From NCBI GenBank assembly GCA_009767595.1, contig VSDK01014150.1, forward strand, positions 35,798-99,797: a stretch of 64,000 nucleotides of DNA, given 5' to 3'. The DNA comes from Symbiodinium kawagutii (Eukaryota; Sar; Dinophyceae; Suessiales; Symbiodiniaceae). Below the pieces are notes generated by a model. It made no database searches. It worked only from the letters and a program-made list of their open reading frames with translations, and was not told where the DNA came from. A program made the translations under genes and the position numbers. How positions within the stretch are numbered: the first letter of the stretch is position 1; each line of letters opens with the position of its first letter. Of the stretch, positions 13,294 to 26,934 are shown in pieces.

Positions 13294-16200
13294 TCACCTC
13301 AACCCATCATGCTTGCAGGTGCAGGTCAGCCCAACCGGTGCCCCCGGTGGCCTCCTCCAGGTGTTCCGTGGCATGCAGCGCGGCGCCAACTTCCAGGGGT
13401 TCCGCCACAAACTTTCCGTGGAGCCCTGGCACCACCAAGCAGCGGCGAATTCCACGTTGGGCAGGAAACGCGTCTGCTGGGACCTGGCAGCGGCTCAGCT
13501 GCTTGGACGCTGGTTGGGTACAGCTGGCGCTGCCCATGTCGCGGCCGAGGCGCAAATTCGGAGTCCCTCCGTGCCATGCGCGGTTGTCCCTCAGGATGGC
13601 TGTGCCTGGCGCGTCCCAGCACCCAAGTGGTTTGACCTGCTAAGTTTTGAACGTGCTTGGAGGAAGATTTGCCATGACAAGCTATGAACTGGAGAAGTCA
13701 TACACAAAAATGAGTCAAAGAACTCAATGACACCATTGTTGGCAATCATGGTTTGTAAGTACCCGAAGTGGGTGATATAGCATTAGTGGTTAGTAAAATA
13801 GGCTATCACCATGGTTACTAGCCATTTGCTAAGTGGGATGATCATCCAAGTGTGTCAGCCATTACACTGTATGGCTAGAGTGGGGTTCTCAGTTCATGGG
13901 TGATGATGCACCATATGACCATATGCCATCCACATGCAGCAGATCATCATCTCCCATACTTAGCAGCTGCCTTTCCAGTGGAAAATCCCGACCCTTGGAG
14001 TTTTCGATTTGATAGTACCGGATGTTCAGTATGTTGCCTGGGTTCTAGTTTGACATTGCATATTGTTGACTAATGCTGATGGTCTGCTTGATGTCTGAAG
14101 CACCAAACCCCCGGGTTAACCCAGCGACTGGTTGACACTCGGGGTACGGTAGTTGCATCCCGTGATGTGTGGACCCAATGTGTGCCCCCCTGTCTAGGGC
14201 GATGCGGGGGTGATTCGTAGACAACCAATTACTTGCCCGTTCTCAATTTCTTCACCACTAAGCACCATTTCTAACCATCACCAACATTGCCAGCCATTAT
14301 TGGTATACCACATGTATACCCCTTAACCATTAACTATTGCTAGCCGTTGCCACCATCACTCACCATCTGCCAACCTTGGTGGTTCCAGAATATCTGCGGC
14401 CAAGCCCAGCCTGCGGGCAATGGGCAAAAGGTGAAGTAGCGCCAATCCTTGGGTCAGCTGTGGGACTCTTCAAGATGACAGTGGTTGACTGGAAACGGTC
14501 CCAGGAGACCAACCGTTGACCTAGCTTAACCTAAGGATCTAGTGGTCGACTAGAAATGGCTGATGAGTCATGGCTAGCCAATCAGTTGAATGGCATTTGA
14601 TTTATCATTACTGATAGTAACGTTTACCGATGCTTATGGTTCAATGGTAAAACCCTGAGAGGGAAACGACTGACATGAACCAATGGTTAGGAAGCTGCTC
14701 CTTCTTCGGGTGCGGCAAATGACCACCAAGAAACTTCAAGAAACAATTGATTAACAGATACCAAGAAGCCATAAGAAGCAAGAAGAACCAGCACGAACCA
14801 ACAAGAACCAATGATTCATCGGCTGATGACCTTTACGGTTCGCAACAGACATCTACCTTCGCCCACGACTGCAACGGATGCCCCCGAAATCTTGCTGCTG
14901 CCTTGCGAGCTCGGCTACTAAGCACTGAAGGGTCGATGATTTCAGGTACCAGGTGAGACAAGTGTTCCCCTGTCCTCTGGAAACATCTTCCCAATAGTTT
15001 AGTGCCATCTTTAAGTGACAAAAATGGCACGAAACATCGTCGACAAGTTGGCCAACCCTCTTGGACTTGTTGCCAAGACTTTGCATAGACCCAAGCCATT
15101 TAGGGATCCATATCGGTGGCTATCATTCCAGACCGTTTATGATGAATCATTTGTGACTATCCCATACGGGTGTGTCTCAAAATATGGATCCCCCCCTTAT
15201 CATCCAGTTTATCGACCATTTGCAGTAAGAAACCAACCCCTGTAGCTGGTCTATCCCCTTTGATTGCTGATTTTTCCCCTTGTCAATAAGCATGGTTAAT
15301 AAAATGATTGCTGATTTTTCCCTTGTGAATGCTTAGCATTGTTAACCACTATAAACCAACCGTAACAGCTTGGGGGTCCCCCATAGCCCCATAGCTTCAA
15401 AAACCACCGATCTCAGCGAGCTCCCCATCCGCCACCGCCGTGTCTCCAAGCCACCTGCGGCTCCTCCAGTTCGCCCGGGGGCTCCCACCGTTCAGGGCTC
15501 CAGCCCTCCTTCAGCCGGTGGGTGCCCGGGATGATGCGCCTCGGTGAGAGCATGGCCATCTTGGATGGTTGGTTGATGACTGATGAATGGTTCACCTTTG
15601 GAAGTTCAACAGCTGATTTTGATGCATAGGGTCATGTGATGTTATGTCTTAAGTGTTTCTCAAGCCATAGGGGACTCCCAAAGTTGTGGTATGTTTAGTA
15701 CTATAGATGATTAGCGTAAAGGATGAGAAGTAGGGGTACCCCTATGGCTTGAGAAAAGCGCCAAATGTTTGGAAGTTGAACAACCATCAAAGTCATGTTA
15801 ACCGCCAAAGTCATGCTGGTTAATGATTGACCAGCTGGTTCATATGTTTGGTCGTTAGCTTGATAGTTGATCTGGTTTGACCGTTGGCTGCTAACCAGCT
15901 GTTTGGAAGCTTTGATGGTTGATATCTTCTGTGCTGCTGGTCCTATTTCGGTAACCCATTTTTGCTACATGGTTTATAGAAATATATGCAGGAACGCAAG
16001 CGGAACGAATGCCTTCACCACAAGAATCAAATGGAAGAGCTGTTCTCTGGTTGTTTTGGCAGTCCACTTGGCGCAAGAATCTCATCATGACCCCAGACTA
16101 TTTGGCAACGATCTTGCAGTTTGAAAACCAGGTTGGTTCAATCATTGTGGGCGCTGAAATTCAAAAATATCTTATTTCTCTTGTGAGCTCAGAAATTGTT

Positions 16201-19200
16201 GCTTCTGGTGAAAAATGAAAATGATCAAGATTTCCCTGGTCTTGCGGCAATACGGACATGGGTTCCTTGCCACATGTCACTGCAGTTGGATAGACAAACA
16301 TGAAAAACACGAACTATATAATCTGCTCCTTTCGGGGATGTTCACTACAGGGACTGTTGTAGTCAACGATGAAAAAACATAAATAGTTCACTATAATATA
16401 ATACAATGTACAAAAATAACCTACCAATGATGCAACACAACAACAATCACAATATCATATCATGCCATATCCCTTGCTAAAACTTTCATTGTAGGTATAT
16501 CGTAAAATCCATGCCCAAAAAATTCAAGTGTGTGGCTGTAAGCCACCGAGTATGCTCATCTCTACTGTATACAATATCATGTACTATATCAATACATATA
16601 CAGGTAGAATTACTCTTGTAAATAAACATATATCACTCTGGAAAGACATAAACTTTAAGAACTACTTATGATTTACATACATTATATATACATCAAACTA
16701 AAAACAGATACATGTACATCTCATCTACATTATGCATATGTAAAAAATATACAATATATTCATTTCCATCACATATAATGAAATATATGCACATCCCATC
16801 TACAATATGTATGTATATTTGTTTCTGTATTTACTTATATTTATATATATCTAATCAAATATAGATAAATGAATATATAGATATATATATATATATATAG
16901 ACAAATCCCATCTACATCTCTCTCCACTGCATCCCATCTGCGTCCCAGGCACGTGGGGCCGTTGCGCCACGTCAGCGGCTCCACGGCCACGTTGAGCGTC
17001 ACCACGGGAGCTGCGCGCGCTTCGTGGCAGCCGGGGAAGTTGAGATCCACGTGCAGCGCTTGGTACTCGGAGACACCTGGGGAAGGGGATTCTGCAGGTG
17101 AATGGTTGGTTGATGGTTGGTTAATGGTTGGTGGATGGGTGGATGGGTGGATTGGTTGGTTGGTTGGTTGGTTGTGTGGTGGATGGTTGGTTTGGTTGGT
17201 TGGTTGGTTGGTTGGTTGGTTGGTTGGTTGGTTGGTTGGTTGGTTGGTTGGTTGGTTGATGGTTGGTTGGTTGGTTGGGTGGTTGGTTGGTTGGTTGGTG
17301 TGGTTGGTTGGTTGGTTGGTTGGTTGGTTGGTTGGTTGGTTGGTTGGTTGGTTGGTTGGTTGGTTGGTTGGTTGGTTGGTTGGTTGGTTGTGTGGTTGGT
17401 TGGTTGGTTGGTTGGTTGGTTGGTTGTGTGGTTGGTTGTGTGGTTAATCGTTGGTCCATGGTTGGTGAATGGTGGTTCAACCAGGGAAATGGTTGAGTAA
17501 CATTGGTGGGCTAAAATTCACCAGGATGCATGGTGGGTTGATAATGGTGGGTAAATAACTCACCAGAAGGTGGTGGGTTAATAGCGGTGAAACTGCTGGT
17601 CAAATTGTTGGTTAAACTGTTGGTCAAACCAGGCAATCGTCAATTATCAACAGCAACATAGATGGATAATCAGTCACCAAGGATCATTGGGAATAACAAA
17701 TCATAATTTTCTTAAGAAGAAGCTATCTTCGACAATAGGCAATCAACAATTTACATCGATTTACATAATCATAAAATCGACCATTGGTTGAATGACAACT
17801 TATCAGAATAATCGAGACCCATAGGTAGGCAGGGAGTGACACCTGAGGAACTTGTTGGTCGTGTGGCTGTGCATAGCTTCATTGATCGTGAACCAGCAAG
17901 CAGCAAGCCAGCGATGTTTGACCAACCAGCAGTTGGAGCAGCGATATTATCAATGCCTCCGTACTGGCATCTACTGTAACCAATTTGAATATTATCTGGA
18001 ATAATGATTCTGACGATGGCAATCACGATGACGACGATGACGATGATGATGGCAATGACGACGATGATGATGGCAACGATGATGATGGCCTTATCCGACT
18101 TATCTATGGTCCTGTGCTTCATCTGTTCGTTACCCAAGCATCGAATCATCTGTGAGCAGCTACCTAAATGATTTGATTTGGAAGCAGCTATGGTCGTTTA
18201 TGAGCGATCAAATGCTTTGAAAAATAGGAACGACGAACCTCAACAGTCGGTGTTCATGAGCCCAAACAGTCGGCTGGTTGTGTCATCCGTCAATGAACTT
18301 CAGAGCTTTTGATTGTCTGCTAGGGATGGCAGCTATTCAGCAAGTTCCCCTTTGAGTTTCTCCTGTCTTTTTGTCAATGATGGAACTTTACCGCAAAATT
18401 TCGTGAAATTTATGGAGTTTGCATCTCTTTGGCAGAACTTCTATGAAAAACGCTGAAACCCAGCGCTGGTTGAACCACCGGTGCCCTACCCCCCACCTGG
18501 TCGCACGAAGTCACCCCCGGCGCCCGCGCAGACATAGGACCCACCGAAAATGCGCTGCAGCACGGGCGTCACCTGTGCCCAGCAGCTGGGTACCTCTGGT
18601 TACAGTGGTTAAGTACTGGTGAAGCCATGAAAACTATGGTTCACTATGGTTGGTTTTGGTGGTTAAGTCATGGTTAAGCGATGAGGAATGAAACCTAGCA
18701 ACTCATCAGCAGCGATGAGATGAGGATGATAAGGATGAATGATGAGGATCTCACCTTGGTTTCGATTTTCCCAGATGGATGTTATGGCAAGCACGGTTCG
18801 CAACCTACTTGGTTGCAGATGCAGCGATGGTTGGATAGCCACAATGACAAGCAAAATGAGAAGAGCATTTGTCACCCTTGGAGGGAAACGGAGTCATAAG
18901 CTGTTGATAAGATAAGCACCGTGCTTGGCTAGTGGCAACAGTTGGATAGTCAATGATATGAACGATATGATCGTTACGCAACCACAACGGATATTCGGAA
19001 TGGTTGACGGGCAACAATCATCAGCAGGATGCTGGACAGCAGAAATGACTAGAAGTCAATCATGATGGCTGCGCAGTTGTTCAGGATACCCAGTTGGCGA
19101 ATGGTTGGATGACGTTGGAATGGATATGTACAACCAGTCATGACAGGCGCGTTGGCAGGTTCAACGGGTTGGCAGTGCTACTAGCGCTATTGAAGAGTTA

Positions 19201-22200
19201 ACGAGCAACTATCACATCCGCTTACTTCTAGCTGGTGAAGAGCATTGTGACATCGGTTTCATTGGGTTTTGCAAAGAAGAATGAGTTGATGACCTGTCAA
19301 TGTTTGGATACAACGAACAGTTTGCAATTGCCTCAGCTGTGATATCCATCTATACATTTGTTGATTCAGACGGGGCTACCACAAAAATATGATGATGGCA
19401 ATCCACTGCAAGTACTGGGCATGATTATCTTATCCTCCCTGTCACCATGGGTCAACCTACAGCAGCGTTGCCAACTTTCCCATTCCAACAAAAAAACACA
19501 TCAAACAAACAGTAGAATGTTCACAACTATCCATGAAAAAAAACAGAATGGTTTGGATCACTGATGGTTTGCTGTCGATGACCAGTTCATTCTAGATATC
19601 ATGAGCAACATGTGCAACTACCATGTTCAATATCAAACGTTGGAAGCAACAGTTCTACTTCAGTGGATCAGCAGTAAGAAAGCCATGCAAATACTTGGGA
19701 CGATCAACAACATGACTTAGATGGATGGTAGCCGATTGTCTTGCCGACAAGACCAACAATTACCAATAAAAACAGCAATAAGATTAGAAACGAACAACCG
19801 TGGCGCCCTGGTATCCTTCATCCATCGCCTATCGTTTTCAGCAGCACAACCCAACTGATGTACAAACATCACAGGAAGCAGCGTACCTATACACGGTTTT
19901 ATTCATACTGTCTCGACATGGTATCCCATTTTGAGGTTGCCACACCTTGCAAGTGGATAGTCAATGACTTGCAGCGATGTTCTCGCTCAAAGACATGTAG
20001 CAGGAAATACCCGGATGATTCTACAGATCAACCCCCTGCATTTGACCGCTAAGAGCCGTGCTTTGCCACCAACGAGTAGAGGGTGCATGGACCTCCCCAG
20101 CCCCCCGCCGAGTGCATCAGCCACCTGGGGCAAGTCAACCAATTCCGCCCATTCGCCACGATGCAACAGGTGGCCGGTCTTCTGCGCCTCTCCTGAATGC
20201 GACAGGTGTCATGCTACCAGGTGCGGGACGCCCAAATCTTTCGCAAAGGAAACAAACACGAACCCGAGCCACACCAGCAGCTTACCATACTCAACACATG
20301 CAGGTGTTGATTCGGATGTTTTAAGGGGCCCACTGTTCACTGTTGGACGTTCCACGGACTCCGCCTCACAGGTGCCTACTCAGAACCAGTGGACCAGAAT
20401 CCAGCATTTCGTCTCCTAAAGAGTAGCGGCCGGCGCCGCGGTTTCCATCTTCTTTTTCATCGCGCAGCAGCATTTCTGTTTCCTCCTGGCAGCCAGATCA
20501 ATGGCAGGATAGCCAACAGCAGATCAAGTGTTAGGTAACTATGGTCAGCGGCCAGCACAGATTGATAACTACGAATTTTAAACGGTGATGCTGGCCAACA
20601 ATCAACTATGCATGTCTGATATGTGTGTGCGTATGTACAGATATGTTTTTATGAACAATATATATATATATAGTGTGTGTGTGTGTTTTCATGATATATG
20701 TTTATATTTAAACATACTTTTTCTATTCATTGATCTATTTGTTTATTTCTTTTCTTGGTCATGGTGATTGACCAAAGAAAAGATTCCATGGCCACCCTGA
20801 CAAACCAGTGTTGGTTCAGGTGATGTTTGGCCTCGGCGTTTAGTCATTGCAGTTCCAACGGTAATGGCTTCACCCATCGGAGGGCAAACCACGCAATTGT
20901 ATTCTACAGGCCGCTGAGCCAAGCTCGATGTCATCAGATCTTCATCCTGCTTAGGCCACGTCCCCATTTTGGAACTCACCCACATTGGCTTCAAAGCAGG
21001 CCTCAAAAACGCCAAGTTTTCAAAGCCGGGACGCCAAGAGGAACCGCGGCCCCAAGACCATCTGGGCCACTCAAACTGACGGTGGCTTCCCGGCAACTGT
21101 CCACTTCCCAGCCGCGAAAACGCTGATGGGCGTTGCGCGCCCAGGTTTTGTGGCATTGCTCGCGAACCACTCTTCTGGCTATCAAGAAACCAATCAATCA
21201 AGCTCTGTCTTGCGGAAAGTCGACAAAACCTGCGGGCCGTCCCTCCTCAAGTTTGCTAGTCATTACAGACATGCAGCAGCAATCATGCCAAGACGGGCGC
21301 ATACCAAGAAACCTTTTGACGCTAGAATGGCTCAACATTGTCCTTCCTTGCTACCAACTTGAGACCTACAAAATGCCTGGACCCATACGCAGGCCGCTCT
21401 GCAAAGTGGTCTCCTCAAACCCATTTTCTTAGACACTTTGGCATCTCTATCCATTTTGTATGGGCCGTAAGGTCTACCCTTACGCTTGGGAAGTTCAAAC
21501 CGGGATGGTTCAACCTTGATATGGGACGACATGGCAGGATATTCCTGAGTACCTCCTGTTGTTGAAAGAGATCTTGGTTAGTAGGTGGTTTCCAGCACCA
21601 TACGCAAGAGCGTCAAGCCACGAGGAAGGCACTTTGCAACCCAAAAGCAGCATGATCATTTTTCAAAACAGCAAGAAACTGAAACCTCATCATTGGAATG
21701 GGAATTCCTTTCCCGAATCTCAAATCCTTCCAAAGTCTCCAAACATGTACCGCATTAAACTGACTGTTTCTAGTAGGGTCTGACATAACGAGATTACCTG
21801 GCACAGCCTGGCTACAGCAAGCTCTTACTGAAAAATTACGCCCCCATATCAGGCAATCTCTTCCCCCCTTAAGCCCTGCAAAACCCTGGCTTAAGGAGGA
21901 AACAAATCTTCATAGGGTTTCCAGAGTGGTGCCAGGGGAAAGGGATAAGAATGGATATGGCTGTGTCTCAAAATAGGGGTACCCCCAGGCCAATCATCTA
22001 AATCATTAACCATTTATACATAGCAACAAACCAACCATTTCTCGGGTTCCCTGTTTTGAGAGACCACCATCTGGTTGCGGGTGCTTCTGTAGCTGTTCAC
22101 AGGGTCCCAGTGCGGTCTCCCATCCATGGCTCCCTTGATGGCTCAGCCCACCGCTGATGCTGCTGATGGTTGGTCGTTCTTGGCAGCGTTTCATGATTTC

Positions 22201-23116
22201 TGACGAAATCTATGCGAATTGTGGTCAATATCAAATATGATCTACACATACGAACAGCGGTCAACAGTGGGTCAACACTGCTTGGAAATGGTGAAACGTG
22301 ACAGTCAATCATGATCGATGGTTGATTCCTTGGCACGGATGATGCTTGTTTTATGGGCCCCACAGGCTGACAACTATGGAATGTGAACCATCCCCAGAGC
22401 CAATGCTCACCGCAGTTGCTGATTGCTTGTCAGCGCCAAAGCTCGACAGGATCGCCATCAAGGCTGGCAACCTCTTCGTAGCCATGGTATGTTCCCACAA
22501 CGGAGAAACATCAAACCGGTGAGGAGATCTTGAACCAGGTAGTTGAAAAAACAACGCATCAAATCAGAAAAATATCTCGGGAGATGCTTGCCAAAAAAAG
22601 TTGTTTCTTCTTCCACTGCACAGCATACCTGAAAAACATCGACCACATTGATATCGCGTATTTGCGAAACACCATGGTTCTCTCACAAACCCATATTTTT
22701 CAACAACAGATGTTTTTTTCTACATTGAAGATGTACAGAAATATGGGTGTTTCTCAAAATAGGGGCACCGCCAGTTGTGTTCTTTTGTACTAATCATCTT
22801 TAGGTAATAAACCAACCATAACTTGGGGGCATCCCAAACGGTCGAAATCACCACAAAGGCTTCATTGGGTCTACATCTTCACCTTCAACAAATCACCGAA
22901 CTTTCAAATATCAAATATCCACCAGCTAAGTTCAACAAATCTCCACCATCTCAGTGAGGTCATCCACCATCTCGTGGCTCCACCCTCCACGGCACCGCCA
23001 TCCCCACAGCCGTGGCGCTCCTCTCGACACGCTTGCGCCAGGCGCCCACAGAGCGCCGGATCCACGGCGCCCGGGAGCAGCACGAAGCCGGCGTCCTGGA
23101 AGATCTCCGCGGCCAT
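13294..23116 (-). CDS. Phytanoyl-CoA dioxygenase (PhyH)-like oxygenase, 7 exons
   Basis: This is a predicted Fe(II)/2-oxoglutarate-dependent oxygenase of the PhyH family. The exons, all in matching phase, are 22996-23116 (ATG at 23116; [18 protein letters not shown] start of the fold), 20125-20192 ([11 protein letters not shown]), 18497-18572, 16953-17076 (EYQALHVDL, the iron-binding HxD), 15455-15539 (RIIPGTHRL), 13554-13636 ([11 protein letters not shown], the distal iron-binding His) and an exon starting at 13483 ([12 protein letters not shown]). The last exon runs to a TGA at 13294-13296 unless a GT donor near 13335 is used. The oxoglutarate-binding Arg is probably the one in exon 7, just before FLPNVEF. 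The coding length of about 220 codons is somewhat short for the family. Introns run from 70 nt (13484-13553, GC-AG) to 2.8 kb. The exact substrate cannot be told. The open frame extends upstream of the ATG, so the N-terminus may be longer. Confidence 0.72.
15653..15762. repeat. MITE-like inverted-repeat element, family B
   Basis: The left end is GTGTTTCTCAAGCCATAGGG and the right end is its inverse, CCCCTATGGCTTGAGAAA. It lies in the intron after exon 5 of the oxygenase gene. This copy is a variant (CAAGCCATAGGGG in place of CAAAATAGGGG) that matches the right end of the copy at 34243-34348. Confidence 0.65.
17103..17460. repeat. (GGTT)n microsatellite, about 350 bp
   Basis: A long tetranucleotide array is interrupted by GTGT, GGGT and GATG variants. 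It sits in the oxygenase intron, starting about 25 nt from the exon at 16953-17076. The overlapping Trp/Leu/Val/Gly or Thr/Asn/Gln/Pro frames on both strands are artefacts of the repeat. Confidence 0.95.
18003..18090. repeat. (GAT/GAC)n microsatellite
   Basis: This degenerate GATGACGAT-type tract lies in an oxygenase intron. It is noncoding. Confidence 0.8.
21959..22068. repeat. MITE-like inverted-repeat element, family B
   Basis: It begins GCTGTGTCTCAAAATAGGGG and ends CCCTGTTTTGAGAGACCACC, with an AT-rich centre containing CAATCATCTAAATCATTAAC. It is an intronic copy within the oxygenase gene. Confidence 0.7.
22745..22854. repeat. MITE-like inverted-repeat element, family B, decayed right end
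   Basis: The left end GGGTGTTTCTCAAAATAGGGG is intact. The right end has diverged to GGGGGCATCCCAAACGGTCG followed by AAATCACCAC. It lies about 140 bp from the first exon of the oxygenase gene. Confidence 0.6.
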
Positions 23117-23172
23117 CGCGGCTGCATCAGTGACCTCCCACGGTGAGGCACCGGAAGGAGGCCCACCGGAAG

Positions 23173-23240
23173 GGGTGACCAGCCACCAGGGTGACCAGCC
23201 ACCAGGGTGACCAGCCACCAGGGTGACCAGCCACCAGGGA
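23173..23240. repeat. 16-bp tandem repeat
   Basis: About four copies of GGGTGACCAGCCACCA lie head to tail, just upstream of the first oxygenase exon. The repeat is open in several frames but is probably noncoding. Confidence 0.9.
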
Positions 23241-26200
23241 ACCAAGCACCAGGGAGCAGAAGTAGCTGAAAGCTGTCACAACCACAGTTGTTGCTTGAGA
23301 TTTCTGGCATTTTTCGTGGAAGGAAGCTTTTTGGTGATTCTCCGAAACTGACTGCCGTGCCATCTCCGAAATCTCGACTGCCTTTGGTCATGGTGCATAC
23401 AGGCCAAAGCCAACCTGTCTCAGGATCCCCACCGTGTAGAGCTCGATCTGGGGAAGTCCATTGAGCTCTTGCAAGCGGTGCAAGTCCTAAGTGAATTTGG
23501 AGAACGGGATGTCAATCTCCATTCCAGCTATTGTTGGGTACGTAGGCTTGATGGATATCTTACTTCCAAGTGTATCCCAATAGCCCACGGCGGTTGCCAT
23601 GTCGGCCAAGGCTCGATCTCGCTGGCCACGCCTCTCCGTGTCCCTCGGCTGCGCAGCGGCGCCACGGCGGCGCCGAAGGCCACGGCGGCGCGGAGCGCCG
23701 GCAGGGGGCCCTGCGCCGCGCTTCCGCAGCGGGCCACGGGGGCACGGGGCACCGGCAACGGCGACATGGCGATGGTGGACTTGGGTGAAAGCATGGTGGT
23801 TCATCATGGCAAGAAAAAGGGCTGATATTGGGAAAGAACAGTTGGAAATGGCGAATATTTTGCTAGCCAATGGTTGGTAGTTTTTAGTTTTGGCCGGTGT
23901 TGGTTGGTATTGGCCAGTGTTGGCTAACACTTGATAAATCAAAATGGTTGATCGTAGATCTTTCTGTCAATAAACTCCCTCTTGGTTCTACGAAAAAGAT
24001 GCTGGAGATATACCGCTGAAATGTGGGAGAAATTCAATGTGGTGATTGTGGCTTCTTTCAAACCATCCAAAATACCTGCAAGGCCAACAAGTATCACTCG
24101 GTCAACATGAGGCTGCTCCAGCTTTGGTCGACCAGGTTTAGCTCCCCCTGAAAGGGCCAGCAACCCCGGGTTCTCGGAACGTAGGATAGTTACCATGTCC
24201 TACTGGTCACACTGTGCGAAATTGGCTTCTGAATTCTGAATTGCTTGTTTGATGTGCATTGCTTTGTTGATTGATATTGCGTTTCCTACTACTCCCGGCT
24301 CTATGATTGTCACAAACATCATAAACATTAACAATTATCAACCATTCGCTAGCCGGTATGAAGCCTTTACCATCTTAATAACAACCACCATCACCACCAC
24401 CACCACAACATCAACAACAGCAGCAGTCGGGTGACCTACCCACTGCTGCTTGCTGCTGCCCGACCTTGCGACGTTGCTCCAACTCGTACTTGAGCTTGGC
24501 GGCTCGGTACTCATCCTGCTCCTGAGGACGTCATGGCGTTCGGACTTCAAAGTGGAGGTGTATTAAGACATGTCAATATATTCATATATACATACACATA
24601 TGAGTGTGTGTGTGTGTGTATGTGTCCATTTGTAGGTCTACATGTGTATCTGTCTAGTTCTCTGTCTAGCTCTCTGTCCAGCTATCTGTCTAGCTATCTG
24701 TCTCTCTGTGCGTACAAACATATTACCTTTGCAAGCATGAATGCAAAGATGCAAATTGCATCTGCACATATGTCTATATATATATATATAGATAAATATA
24801 CACACATATTGCGCATACATATTCACAGAGCGATATGATCGCATTTCACGTGCGCATGTGTACCAAACACCACTTTCGAGAAAACCTCGTGCAAGGATCT
24901 TGCAGTTGCGATCCACGGGCTCTAAGGTACTTCCTACAAGAAATTCCAACCTGCATCCACAAACCCATTGGTGCTTCATGGTTGAGACCTGAGTCATACA
25001 CGTCGACGTACACAGGCCCAAAGAGATTCATACATGCACATACATGTATACATAAAAATGCATGCATATGTGCTGTACACATGCGCATGTTTAAAGTTGT
25101 TGCTTGGCTATGGACATTTCTTGGATATCCACCAGTAGTAGCAACAAGACAAAGCAGTGCCAACAACAGGAAGAACAAGAGCAGGAACAAGAACGAGAAA
25201 AAAAAGTAGGGCAACGCAACAAAGGCTGCACGAACACTCGGGAACATTTTTTCCCACCGATAAAACCTTCACAGTGGTGATTTCCAAATTCCAAAATCAC
25301 TTAGTTCGAAGATTGGATAGGATGGATGGTTGGAAAGGAATTGCACCTTTCAGTTGGGCCTGAGACCCCTCCTTGGTGCCTCTGATGTTGGGATTGCTAT
25401 TGATCGATGGAAGTTGTCACTGAATGGAGAAACACACTTGCGATTGGAAGTTGCAAGCAAGATATGATAGTTGCTTGAATGGTTGAAAGCATTCAATATC
25501 TACATTCACCATTAACTGTGAAGATATTGAATGTAGATATTGTAAACAATTGACCGAGACAACCATTCGCAACCATTCACAATTAACTAGTCTCAGTTTT
25601 GCAGTGTCGAAACCATGCACGTTTCAGAGTCCCTGCGATCTGCACTCCTTGATTCGCTTCAGCTGCCTCTCCTCAGCACCTCCACGGAGATTGATTGCTG
25701 TTGGTTGCAGCTGGTTGTGGGTTATTCTGTTGGCTGTGGACTGCTTCAAACATGGTCGACTTGTCATGGTCGGTGATATCCTACTGTAGATTGACTGGTG
25801 TTGATTCTTCTTGGTCTTCAATTACTAAGCGATGAAGCGATGCAAACCTGTTTGGTCACATACCCATGATGTTGTTTTGGGGGGTGTGCGATGTTCAAAT
25901 CTTGAGACATAGGCACATGTGTTGAAGGTATGCTAATGAGTAGTTTTGAACATCTCAGCCATGATGGCTCTCATGCACTTTGAGGATAGCATATATTCTC
26001 ATTCATTAACGCTGTTGCAAATCCAACAAAAAGTAGAAGTTAAGATGTCTCCCGGGTGAGAGAATCCAGGTTAGGGCATGCTCTCATGGGAAGCACCAAT
26101 TTTTGTCCACTCTCTTGATAGCTGAATCATATCCCAAGATCTTTAGCAACGAAGAGTCACATGGCCAACTGAATCTCAACAATGTGCGTGTGTGTTGGTG

Positions 26201-26811
26201 TCACCTCTACATCTTCCTGTTGCAGCAATGGGCATGTCTGGATATAATGACAAAGGAGTGACATGCAAATTCAGTTTTGTATTTGCGTTCAGCTCTAACC
26301 CCTTAGTTCCGAAGTGGAGTTGCACGCCGCGTCCGTCAAAAATCGCCAGGATCTGTGGGTCTTTTCGCTACTTCGCAGTGAAAACACACCCCTGCAACCT
26401 GGTAAAACCTGCCACATTTTGGTCATTGCCTTCAACCATCAACTTCTCGGTGACTAAGCCATTTCATCAGCCAGCATCAACCAGTACTAAGCCATATCAT
26501 CAGCCATCAGTACTAAGCCATTTACGCAGCCAGCCTCACCCAGTCGTGCACCAATGACTAGCCTCCCAGCGGGCGCCTGTGAGTGCCGGGGGTGGCGAAG
26601 TGCCATCGGCCAGGAAGCGACCGCTGCCGAAGACCTCCGCTCAACGTGCTCAGGAGACTTCGGGCCCCGTTACGAAGCCCTGGTGGTTCACGGCCCAACC
26701 AAAATGGCTATGGGTCAAGGCTTTAAGCGACCAAGAATAGCTGGTTAATGGTTCAGAATAGGGGATGATAAGCAACAATTATAGGGGCATTAAAGGGGAT
26801 GTATACCAACT

Positions 26812-26934
26812 ATATGGCTATGGGTCAAGGCTCTAAGCAACCAACACTGGGGGATAATGACCAACAATTTCATAGAGAAAACAATGGTTCATCATCAGCA
26901 ACCAGGGGGACTAAGGGTTTTGACTCACAGCCAA
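26812..26934. repeat. MITE-like inverted-repeat element, family A
   Basis: It begins TATATGGCTATGGGTCAAGG and ends TTTTGACTCACAGCC. The internal boxes (GGGGATAATGACCAACAA, CATAGAGAAAACAATGGTT) are the reverse complement of those in the 8065-8183 copy. A second, partial unit precedes it at about 26700-26800. Confidence 0.65.

Noticed and set aside
16953-17500. Long frames over the GGTT array on both strands
   Set aside because: They encode only the tetranucleotide repeat. The GC-rich part at 16953-17076 is a minus-strand exon of the oxygenase gene.
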